Source of the DNA: Labyrinthula sp. Ha
Taxonomy: Eukaryota; Sar; Bigyra; Labyrinthulida; Labyrinthulaceae
Assembly: GCA_015227615.1 (NCBI GenBank)
Contig: JAALGZ010000055.1
Coordinates: 124,001-188,000, forward strand
DNA length: 64,000 nucleotides
Direction of reading: 5' to 3'
This document shows, one piece after another, positions 52,001-61,164 of the stretch (the first letter of the stretch is position 1; the number at the start of each line of letters is the position of its first letter). Under the pieces are notes generated by a model. That model ran no database searches and was not told the DNA's origin. It saw only the letters and a program-made list of their open reading frames with translations. Position numbers and translations under genes: made by a program.

Positions 52001-53493
52001 GTTCTCTGTTCGAACCCAGGAACCCAATTGAAATTATAACATACAACTCAAGAACGATAACTATCCGCGAGTAATTTAAGACCTTCAAAACACATAAACA
52101 GTGAAAGAAACTATGTTAAGTCAACATGTAGGTAAAGAGTAACAAAGCTAGTTGGCTTAAGGCATGTCTATATAAGATAGAAGAGATGATATCTATTAAT
52201 TCACTATGCTAAGATAATGAAATAAAGTAAAAATTGACTTTAAAGCTTAGTTAGCACTTTACTTTAGGTTAATTGACTTCTTATCTATTTATCTCACAGG
52301 GGATTTTGTTAAATTCAGTTTCCGTAGTCTCCAGCTGCTAGACAGCTCCTGATAAAATTAAGACAGCACCAACTGGGAAACATTCATACAAAAAAGAGTC
52401 CAGCTATCACATCAGAACAGAATATAAACCCAGCGATACAAGGCACATAGAGGCTCCATATAAGGGCAAGGAACCAACTCTTGGTTCTCTAAAGTGCTAG
52501 TATTACTGAAGAAGGAACCTTAATAAATCCTACAGCTTCAATCACCTAAATTTTCAACTCTTGTTGTCTGGTTATAATTGTTTTATTCCAAAGAACCAAG
52601 TAGCTTTATGAACTAATTCTAACAAAGCTATATCGCATTGTGTGAGCTATTCCATAGCAGACAAGGCAACTTAGTTGGAATCAAGGCTTACATCTTGACC
52701 TCAATCACTTAGATTATCTAGTTTCATCTAGAACTTATGCATTTTCTACAATTTTTTAGAATTTTTTGGCAGCATAACATAGGAAACTAACTGCAGTAGA
52801 GTTTGATAGCAACTGCCACTTTGTTAATATATAGGGCCATTACAAACGGTTCAAGATAAAACATCATAGCACACAATTAAAGTTTATCTAGTTCATATGA
52901 ATAGGTGGAAATGCTAATCTTTAATCAGTTTAGAAGCAGTTTTACTAAAACTGAATCATCAGTACCAAGAAGAGTTTCTTTAAGTGCAACTCTAGTTCGC
53001 TGAAATTCTACTGAATGAACCCAGATTAAAGAGTCTTATACTTGGTCGAATATGAATTATACGGGCCAAATTAAATTCATGCATAGCATTATCTAAGCAA
53101 AGGGATTTAAATTGTCATGAAGCATATCCTTTAAGTAATATATGTAATAGACTACATCACCTTATGATTTGCAGGACTCATCACCACACTTTCCTTCTAG
53201 TTTCTCGGGATGTCAGTAAGGAATATTCTATAAAACTTTCGTACTATTGCGGATCACTATTACTACTACTACGTAGGGTTGAACCTAAGATACTTGATCG
53301 TATACCACATGTATGAAGAAAATGTTGGGCGCTGAGGCAAGGCAGACTTCTAAATGTGCTAAGTTTTACTGAAATAATATCCTGTCAAAGGTAATCTTAT
53401 TTTATTCATGTATTAATCAAGTCACTTACTTTAAAAAATCTATAACTTTTTGACTAACATTTCAACACTTCAAAGATTCAGAGTAGACTCGTA
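49086..53493. other. Intergenic, nothing clear
   Basis: About 4.4 kb of AT-rich sequence with stops in all frames. Two overlapping frames on opposite strands (49168-49371 and 49196-49384) both look protein-like and at most one can be real. The rest shows no repeats, RNA genes or long frames. Confidence 0.5.
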
Positions 53494-54441
53494 TTAGAAC
53501 TCAGGAACACTCTGGTCATTTAATTGTTTTTTAAGTTTTGCAACTTTTGCACTATCCCCACGACCATAGGTTTCATATGCTTCAATAATTGTTGTAACTT
53601 TTTCTTCTTTCTGTCTATGAAATGGTAGTAGGTTAACTGGTGTTTGTGATTGAACATGTGAATCGTATACTGTCAAATTTAACTCATTCATTCTTCTAGG
53701 TCCCAAAAAAAGTTTTCCAAGAAAACTCTTCTTATGCCCAGATACTCCGGGGAGCGTACTTTCATTAGAAGATTTCATAGGATTTCTACTAGAAACTTCA
53801 TCAATACTATTCACTGTTCCATTTCTCTCTGAACTTATGGGCGGAGATTCTTTATCTTGTATTTGGATTTTAGATCTACTTCCTTGTTTTCCAAGACAGT
53901 ACGCAAAACAAAAGATGGCTAATATTAATATTCCTGTGATAACAAAAATAAGATATTCTTGTATATAATTTCGCATATCTTCTGTTTGTAAGTCTCTGTC
54001 TTGAAATATATTGGGCTTTACACTCGGAAGATATACTTCTTCCATACCATAAGAAAACTCTTGTATCTCCTGAACCGAGTTTCCATTATTCAAATCTACA
54101 TGAATCTTTAGTGAATCATATTTAAAATCTGTTTCAGATGGTATAACATTAACCTTTTGAGAATGCGAACCGGCCGGTTCTTCGTCCAGATGTTTTGAAA
54201 GCAAGATATAATTTCTCATGTCTGTTGTTGCTTTATCACTTGATATTGTTGCTTGCGAATGAATACCAATTTTTACAGTTTCGGAATTTGAAGAATCCCC
54301 ACGCAAAAGTTGTTTGTACTTTAAGGTTTCCGAGCACCATACAAGTTCCCCGTCGATCTGGGCCAAGTACGCTGTTCCTGCGTGTTGCACTATCATGTTT
54401 TCTTCATTCTCACCTGTTTTCCTGCAAAGTAACTTCTTCAT
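53494..54441 (-). CDS. Single-pass membrane protein with C-terminal PEF module
   Basis: This 315-residue protein of unknown function has an N-terminal domain of about 165 residues without signal peptide (it begins MKKLLCRKTGENEENM), one strong membrane segment (about 168-188, EYLIFVITGILILAIFCFAY) and a Ser-rich tail of about 125 residues. The end of the tail matches that of the protein at 39337-39897: RRMNELNLTVYDS, then KEEKVTTIIEAYETYGRG, a basic KLKKQ stretch and the final PEF. The N-terminal domain is acidic with several strands and has no recognised fold. The two proteins differ in size and N-terminus but share the order membrane segment, NELNLT box, AY..YG box and PEF end. It lies 163 bp downstream of a small three-exon gene on the same strand. 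Confidence 0.7.
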   Translation of the reverse strand: MKKLLCRKTGENEENMIVQHAGTAYLAQIDGELVWCSETLKYKQLLRGDSSNSETVKIGIHSQATISSDKATTDMRNYILLSKHLDEEPAGSHSQKVNVIPSETDFKYDSLKIHVDLNNGNSVQEIQEFSYGMEEVYLPSVKPNIFQDRDLQTEDMRNYIQEYLIFVITGILILAIFCFAYCLGKQGSRSKIQIQDKESPPISSERNGTVNSIDEVSSRNPMKSSNESTLPGVSGHKKSFLGKLFLGPRRMNELNLTVYDSHVQSQTPVNLLPFHRQKEEKVTTIIEAYETYGRGDSAKVAKLKKQLNDQSVPEF

Positions 54442-54603
54442 ATTCTTGTAAGCTTATAAAATAAACTAAGAGTATCTATCTTTTTCTATTTATTTTTTGT
54501 TCTTCAATCACCAGTTTTTACCAAGAGAAGATTGGGACGTTTCTCTAGTTCCAGTTTTACCTTGACTCTTAAACTCCGGGCCAAACAGGATTGAGCATGA
54601 GAC

Positions 54604-54911
54604 TCAAATTAATATCTCATCTCCGTTTCTCATTAAATACTTAAGGAAGTTTCTTACAAAAAATCTGTAAAATTAGAATACGAGACAAGACATAAAAATT
54701 TGACAGATTGGGTTATCTCGGGATCTTACTAGACTTTTGGTATTGTTTGCGGATATGTGAGTGGCGTACTTTCTAGTACATCGCACTGGGGATAAACTTA
54801 CAATATCGGTGGAGAGTATTAATTAACAGGACAATCCTCAGTTTTAGAGCTGTCTTTCGTTTGTATATCATTCTTAACTTTGTTTTTTCTTTCTTTTGTT
54901 GTTTCACCCAT
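54604..54911 (-). CDS. Small three-exon gene, 77 aa, unidentified
   Basis: ATG at 54911. Exon 1 54911-54833, exon 2 54785-54692, exon 3 54664-54604 join in frame through introns of 47 nt (54832-54786, GT to CAG) and 27 nt (54691-54665, GT to ACAG). Phases 1 and 2 match exactly and the total is 78 codons with the stop. The product is basic and soluble: a Lys/Asp/Glu-rich N-terminus (MGETTKERKNKVKND), a middle with CTRKYATHIS and NPICQIFIFF, and a C-terminal helix VRNFLKYLMRNGDEILI. The glycine after the start methionine would allow myristoylation, but that is a guess. No family is recognised. The joins are inferred from frame and splice sites only. Confidence 0.45.
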
Positions 54912-55133
54912 GGGTTGTTTGCTCTGTATACTTTTCAACTTTACCTAGTTGCCGTTTTGAAGGGTGTTCAAGTTCGAATTAGTAAATAAACGCAAATGAA
55001 AAGAAGCTGGGCGCTGGACAGGGGTTGGTGATATCTGTTCACCATAGGTGAAGTCTTTGATTTTTACACGTATTCTGAACCAACAGGTAGCTATCGACAA
55101 AAATTAATTAAGGTTTAGAAAAAAAACTCAACA

Positions 55134-57923
55134 CTATATATTCTCTACTGTCTTTTCTTTCAGAGTTGGGTGAAGATAGTTTCCATGAAAGATTTGGAAT
55201 TCTCCTTTACCAATATCAGAACCTTCCACTTCTGATATATTGACTTCCAGGTCTACTGTTTTCGTCAACGTGTGATCGATGTCAAATAATCTAGTAGACG
55301 CCAAAGGCAACCCATTCAGTTGGTTCGAGTATACTTTATCGAAATAGATATAAACTAGAACAATAAAGACTAGCAGCGGAAGACAAGCAGTAGCCAATCC
55401 CGGTCTTGCAAAAATACCATACATTCCCATCATAGTTAGAATAAGCAGCACCAGCGAAAATATCCAGCTATTCATAATATTCCTAAAGTTACTTCCTAGC
55501 GAGTCTATTGGCTTTAAAACCCCAGTTGTTCCATACACATGATAGAGCTGGAATCGACCTAAGAAGAGATTTACAGTAGCGTACCCAAGGGCTACGACAA
55601 CAACTAAGGGTGATAGTATACTATAGGTTATTCCAATGGTATACAGTAACATGCTAGAGGCGTTCCAAGAGGCTAGGAAAGGTTGGTCTATCTTATCAAT
55701 ATGCTTGCAAACAAAGCAGTGAACATATTTTCTTTCACGTTCAGAGTGTGATTCACCATAGAATGCTTTTCTTAGTCCATAAAAAATAATTTCTGTGACT
55801 CTAAAATATTGGAGTGGAAGCATTAGTAGAGCCCGTATCATAATATATTGCATGAAAAATACTGCGTTATTTGGTATAAACTGCGCAAAGATGTTAACAA
55901 TTTCTGTTGGATTCGCCAAGTTATCTCCTACAATTCCAGTTAATGACCCTGATATTTGGTAAAATATGAATAACTGCAAAACAGAGAAAGCGTAATAGGT
56001 GTTGTAAAAAGAGGAATGGAGATCAGAGGTGGCTAAGGGTTTTGAAATATTTTGTACAGCCATAATAAATGTCGGAAGAAGTGCAAACACCGCAACCAAG
56101 AGGAAAGGTGATATCTGCTCTGCAACATCCACTAGATATTCATTGTCCGCTAAGAATTCATCAAGTTGTTCATTGTCTTGGCGCAAGTTTTCTAGATTTG
56201 AAGAAATAGCAATTGAAGAAACAAAAGTTCCAAATCCAATAAGTAGAGCCAAGTTTGCGAAAAATATAACAAACCTCACCATAATTTTATACAGCGAAGA
56301 AACACCGAGGTTATCATAAATTACATCATCAGGTTTCTTAGCCGCAGTAACAAGCATAGAGTCCAACACTTGGGACAGCTTAACCTGGGATGAGACCTCA
56401 GAGTCAAATCTTTTTTTAAAAGTGACAAAAGCCGCTGACTTAAGCATCCTCTTTCGAACTACTAGCAAATCAGTGCTTGCTTTATCTTTTTTGCTTTGCT
56501 CGCGCCTTAGAACCAACTCCTCAGCAAGTTTCTTACCTCTTTGTAAGAGGCCGCCAGTAATTTTCAAAGGCGCTTTCATCATATTGGCACCAGTAGCAGT
56601 TTTGGGAGCCGCAACTTTTTCAGTTTTTCTCAATAAAGTTTCCCCTTCATCGGTAATATCAGCACTCTGTTCAAACTCATCAAGTGTGGATTGAGTTGTA
56701 TTTTCAACGATAGGTTCTGCCTTCGATTCAGTCAAATCAAGCTCAACTATTTTATACATTCGTTGTTCTTGCAATAAGATGAAGTCGTTCAAGAAACTCA
56801 AACTTTTGTCATAAAACTCTTCATCCGTCATTTCTGAAGCCAGGTTCTTATTTATAAACACATTTTTCAATAATCCACACGTTAAGGCTGAGACAAGAGA
56901 AATTAATCTTGACTTAAAAGGTGTAGATGTAGCCATTCCAAATACTTTCTTCAGCTCCTCTTCTTCTGCAACAGAATACTGAAAGTTAGAGCCTTCAACT
57001 TTGAATACATCGAACTCTCTATTAAAAAGTTGGGAGTTTGCTACATGGTTAAAATCGACCATTTTTTTGGCTCCCTTTCTCTTCGCCTTTTCAAGAGCCA
57101 AAAGCACAGATGTTCTTTTCGCTTTAAGTGTTTGAATATTCTTTGTAAAATTGGAGCTGGGAACAAACTCAATATCAATAATTTCTCCCAATAAAATTTC
57201 AAAATATTTTTTAAGCTTATCTTTAGCCATCAGAAAAGGGGGAATTCTCTCTAAGATTACTGTGAGAGACTCTTCTCCATGTGTCACTAAGTACTGCAAC
57301 TTCTTGTCAATAAAATTTTCATATTCCAACTTAATCAATACCAAAATCAGTACACAAAGAATGTAAATACAAGAAAGCGATAGACGAAAAGCATAATCTG
57401 CATTTTGTGCTCCTTCCAAATTTGTCATAGATATTTTTTGAATATTTTCAGTTTCCTGGTCTTGATCTACAGTTGCGTAAGATGATGCTAGGACAATTAA
57501 TCCAATGGGAGCCCATATAGAAAAAACTATACATGCCAGTCGATTTAATCGTACTGTAAGATAAGCGTCTAAACCAGCTACTCGTAGAATATCATCATCC
57601 TTGGGAAAGAAGCTTCGTACATTTTTGGGATCTTCAGGGATGGCATCCTCTTTTAGTTTAGAGTTAGCTTTGGTGAAAATAGATGGAAAATAGGTTCTTG
57701 TGGAGAACGATTGTCTAAATTTAAGCAGAAGGAAAAAGACAAGTAGCAATACGATAAAAAGTGCCAAGTATGCTTGGAAGGACGTGCTGAGATCTTGAGA
57801 AGATACTCTTGTATCAACAGAGGTAGGATAGCCTGTAGGTATTGATGGAGAAGCCGTAGGAAGAGTAGGGCTCTGAGAAGGAATTAATGTGGGTGCATTT
57901 GAAGGTGATAATGTATCAGCCAT
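55134..57923 (-). CDS. CSC1/OSCA/TMEM63-type channel (DUF221)
   Basis: A 929-residue multi-pass protein of the calcium-permeable, osmo/mechanosensitive CSC1/TMEM63 family. The N-terminus (1-40) is a Ser/Pro/Thr repeat (PSNAPTLIPSQSPTLPTASPS), like the PT-rich tracts of many heterokont surface proteins. TM segments lie at about 50-68, 129-150 and 178-198 (the late-exocytosis/RSN1 region), with the family's AGLDAYLTVR stretch at 116-125. A long cytosolic domain (about 200-545) follows, and a cluster of about eight membrane segments from about 547 (including NTYYAFSVLQLFIFYQISG and NNAVFFMQYIMIRALLMLP) forms the pore domain. The C-terminal 45 residues are cytosolic. The family forms dimers of independent pores in the plasma or endolysosomal membrane. 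The ATG at 57923 gives the complete protein. Confidence 0.9.
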   Translation of the reverse strand: MADTLSPSNAPTLIPSQSPTLPTASPSIPTGYPTSVDTRVSSQDLSTSFQAYLALFIVLLLVFFLLLKFRQSFSTRTYFPSIFTKANSKLKEDAIPEDPKNVRSFFPKDDDILRVAGLDAYLTVRLNRLACIVFSIWAPIGLIVLASSYATVDQDQETENIQKISMTNLEGAQNADYAFRLSLSCIYILCVLILVLIKLEYENFIDKKLQYLVTHGEESLTVILERIPPFLMAKDKLKKYFEILLGEIIDIEFVPSSNFTKNIQTLKAKRTSVLLALEKAKRKGAKKMVDFNHVANSQLFNREFDVFKVEGSNFQYSVAEEEELKKVFGMATSTPFKSRLISLVSALTCGLLKNVFINKNLASEMTDEEFYDKSLSFLNDFILLQEQRMYKIVELDLTESKAEPIVENTTQSTLDEFEQSADITDEGETLLRKTEKVAAPKTATGANMMKAPLKITGGLLQRGKKLAEELVLRREQSKKDKASTDLLVVRKRMLKSAAFVTFKKRFDSEVSSQVKLSQVLDSMLVTAAKKPDDVIYDNLGVSSLYKIMVRFVIFFANLALLIGFGTFVSSIAISSNLENLRQDNEQLDEFLADNEYLVDVAEQISPFLLVAVFALLPTFIMAVQNISKPLATSDLHSSFYNTYYAFSVLQLFIFYQISGSLTGIVGDNLANPTEIVNIFAQFIPNNAVFFMQYIMIRALLMLPLQYFRVTEIIFYGLRKAFYGESHSERERKYVHCFVCKHIDKIDQPFLASWNASSMLLYTIGITYSILSPLVVVVALGYATVNLFLGRFQLYHVYGTTGVLKPIDSLGSNFRNIMNSWIFSLVLLILTMMGMYGIFARPGLATACLPLLVFIVLVYIYFDKVYSNQLNGLPLASTRLFDIDHTLTKTVDLEVNISEVEGSDIGKGEFQIFHGNYLHPTLKEKTVENI

Positions 57924-58174
57924 TTGGTAATGTGTTTAATATTTGTTTTCGATAACTTTTTAGGGATATCTTTTTTGTGCAGACATTTCTCTGTGGGGAT
58001 AGTTGCATACAGATATAATTTACGACAAAATTTCAGATGACACTACCATTATGAACCGTAAGTTACGCCTATAGAGCCAAAGTAGTTACTTTATGATAAA
58101 GCATGTCTACCAGACTTTGTAGAAAAGAAAATACCCTACTGTTTTAGAGCCTTGAGAAAAACACTGTTCTCAAG

Positions 58175-58420
58175 CTATAGTTGAGAGTGTTCTTGCATGA
58201 GACAATGTTTAAGCCAACACCTAAGTAAGCTTGAAAAGTAACCAGCCGCACACACCGGAAAAAAGACGTTCATCTTGTAATATACTACCTGCACTAAAAA
58301 AATGGTAAAAAATGATTGAACTTGTGCCTGATTTGAATTATATACTAGCTTATGTGTTGGTAAATCTTCAAGAACAATAGAGATATTGCACAAAATTGAA
58401 TGACTGAACGATTTAGCCAT
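58175..58420 (-). other. Small open frame, 81 codons, unidentified
   Basis: An ATG-started frame with balanced codons, reading MAKSFSHSILCNISIVLEDL and a Cys-containing, moderately hydrophobic C-terminal half (VFFPVCAAGYFSSLLRCWLKH). A TTTAGTGCAG followed by GTAGTA in the middle resembles paired splice signals, so the reading through that point is uncertain. It may be a small gene or an exon pair; no family is recognised. Confidence 0.3.
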
Positions 58421-58691
58421 TTATGGTTTCGCCAGTTGTGCCTTCGTAAAACAGTTTTTTTTTACAGATTAACAATACTAGTATGATATCAAAAGAGCTT
58501 TAAGAAAATTAACAGTAGTATCCTGCATCTTGGGTACAGTAACACCACCAAGTTTATAAAAAAAGTAGTTCATGAATTTTATGTTTTTGGTCCTTCCCCT
58601 CGCCAGAAATGCTCGATGTTTCTTGATAAGTAGATTAGTTATAGTTAATAACCAAATAATTTGCAGTACGACTTTCTTGTTTCAAATTTTT

Positions 58692-58922
58692 TCACATAAA
58701 GATTATTTTTGACAATACCGCAAGTAGAAGAACAAACTGAGACCTTGTCAACTTAAAATGATGTTTATGATCCAGCTTCTCGGTATACTTAATTACATTA
58801 AGTTTTTGCTTGACAATAACTCTGAGCTTTGAGCTTCTTGTATTACCTCGCCAAAGCTCCTGGAAGTTACAAAAACTTGAGCAATACTTTTCTTTATAAT
58901 CAGGAAAGTTACTCTTAGCCAA
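58692..58922 (-). other. Exon-like open frame, unidentified
   Basis: This 76-codon frame opens with TTG, so it is more likely an exon than a gene. It reads a basic peptide including FPDYKEKYCSSFCNFQELW and KLDHKHHFKLTRSQFVLLL to a TGA. Codon use is protein-like. No family is recognised. Confidence 0.3.
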
Positions 58923-60436
58923 AGATCAATAACTACTCGCAGCATGTTATATAGTTAGATTAGAAACCATACAAATATATTTTTAGTCATTTTGTTTGAG
59001 GTCTTAACCAAATTGGTTCACATCATTCCCTCTGATTATGAACTAACGTTTAATTGTTTTAGAAATTTCTAAAAGAAGTAATAATGAAATCTATCAACAG
59101 TTTATACATATGTTTCTCTGCATTGATCTACATATGATAGACTGAACAGTTTTGCGATAAGAATTTTAATTTAGATCTGCTTTGCTCTCATTTTTATGTA
59201 ATAAGAAATCCTGAATACCAATGATTAACCTCAGAGAGTAGTAAACTTTGCAAATGTTTGTATGTGAAACAGGGATTTCTTTCTTATTTTCAATACCATT
59301 TTCCAAATTTATATGAAAAAGCTCTCTTCAGATTAACATTATGTTGAGAAACTAATAATGCCATAGCTGAAGATCTTGACCAAGCATTCAAACCCATTAA
59401 AACTAAAATAAAACTTTGGGACCCCCATTTCAAGTATTTCTGAGATCATACCTCAGCTAATCTCATAATAATATGAAAAATAAATTACATTTCTTAAGTG
59501 TATGTTAGCTCTAGCTTTAGCTACAAGAGATAATGTGGTTTCCTGGTGAGTAAATCGTTCATATTCCGTCATATCACCCAGGTTACAATTTGGGCTTAAT
59601 ATTTCCAGCGAACTAGCCTTGACCTGAGCTTAGCTACTTTAACAATTAGACATAGGAATAAGTGTTTACGTCCAGCCATGCAGAGTTCTAATAAGCTAAT
59701 TCACTAGAGAATAAAACTAGTTTTTAAAGTAGCTCTGAAAGAGCTCACCTTGACCACGAGCAGGGTAATGTAAACCTCATATGCCAGCATTTTCGTTGAA
59801 GTATTCGGTACTAAATATTTTGAATAGTGTATCTGCCTCTTAAGACTAGCATTTTGTTATATTTGGTGAGTTTAAATCTTGATCTGTAGCTTTTTCCTGA
59901 TGGATAAGTTAGCTTTGAAATTTTGAAGTCATCTTGGTCCTAGTTCCTAATTCAAAAATAATTGAAGATACACGACAACTAACATCGTCTTATATTGTAA
60001 TTAACAGTTTAATTATTCTAATTATGCTGATGGTCATAACTATAAACAAGTATATAGTTTTGTTCTATACTATAAATAGTAATGGAAGTAGTCGGTTAAT
60101 CAGAGACAAGGAACTCAAGCGGCTAGATAAGTACTTACTAACCAATAAGTATTTACTGAGACATGAAAAAAAACATTAGCAACTTGTACTATGGTGAATC
60201 TGTTCATATACACCGCTGTTAAGTTAAGTTATTTAATGGATAAACTGGGTCCTTTAATCTAATCTTATCCCCAGTCCCCCTATTACTACTATTTTACTAG
60301 TAATTTTGATTATGCTATAATACGGATTTCTCGGATTTCATTTTTGCGATCATAATCTGAAATGAAAACCAAACGAAAAACACAAATCACAGGATGAAGA
60401 CCGAGCCCGCTCCGTCCAGATGATACGAATTTCTAA

Positions 60437-60625
60437 GATGATATACAGCTCTCTGAAGATGGATCTAAAGATCTATTGAGGGGATGTGGACAACTTCTGA
60501 CCCTTCTGCATATATTCTACACTATTTTCTATCATTTGCTGTCCTTTTGCTCAACCCAGACAATTTGCAGTTTAGAAGAAGCAGCTAAAGGGTTCATATT
60601 GTTAATTTTTGACTTAAGAGATTAA
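60437..60625 (+). other. Exon-like open frame, unidentified
   Basis: Sixty-two codons without an ATG, reading DDIQLSEDGSKDLLRGCGQL, a hydrophobic stretch and CSLEEAAKGFILLIFDLRD to a TAA. Upstream frames show similar composition. A second open stretch follows at 60675-60860. It could be an exon of a plus-strand gene or a relic. Confidence 0.3.
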
Positions 60626-61011
60626 TACAGTGCATATGGTGGAGAACGTTGATGGTTTTGGGTGGATTTAGGTCTTGGTGAAGTTTTCTTTTATTTATAA
60701 TTATCGTAAGGGCCATTTTCCCTTGTACGACTTTTTTTTGGAGTTTTCATTGTTTTATTATGTGGTGTCGGATATTGTGTTCTTTCAGGTAGATGTAGCT
60801 TATGATTTTGACCGGTTCTTTGTTTTTCTCAGAATTTTATTGAACTTAATTCATTTTTGATGCATTTTGAGCAGATAAAACTGAACTGATGCTTATTGTA
60901 CAGTACGTTTCCTTAACTTTTGTCGTGTGGTATTGCTTTTATATATCCTAAAGTTAAATACCTTGCGCTTTACATATGTCTTATAATCTAGCTTTGGCAT
61001 AAGTTCGAGTA

Positions 61012-61164
61012 TCATGCTTCTTCTTCCTTCACCTCAATAAAATCCTCGGTAGGTTCTTCAGAGAGTAATGTTACAACGCCCTCGGTTTTGTTCGGTACTT
61101 TTGTGAAAACCCGCTTTCCTTTGGGCGGACTGAATCCCACCCTTTCCCGTTGTTTTCGTAACCA
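61012..61164 (-). other. Last exon of an unidentified gene
   Basis: Immediately after a CCATTGTAG acceptor (the TAG itself would be an in-frame stop) 50 codons read WLRKQRERVGFSPPKGKR, then VPNKTEGVVTLLSEEPTEDF and an acidic end EVKEEEA before TGA. G+C and codon use stand out sharply from the flanks. This looks like a genuine C-terminal exon of a minus-strand gene. No upstream exon could be joined; no family is recognised. Confidence 0.45.

Noticed and set aside
52006-52030. TTCGAACC-type tRNA T-loop
   Set aside because: The flanking bases do not form a T stem, and no acceptor or anticodon arm could be built around it.
60675-60860. 60-codon T-rich frame
   Set aside because: It opens with GTG and its Phe/Tyr/Val richness follows from T-rich sequence; it might be an exon following 60437-60625, but no join is convincing.
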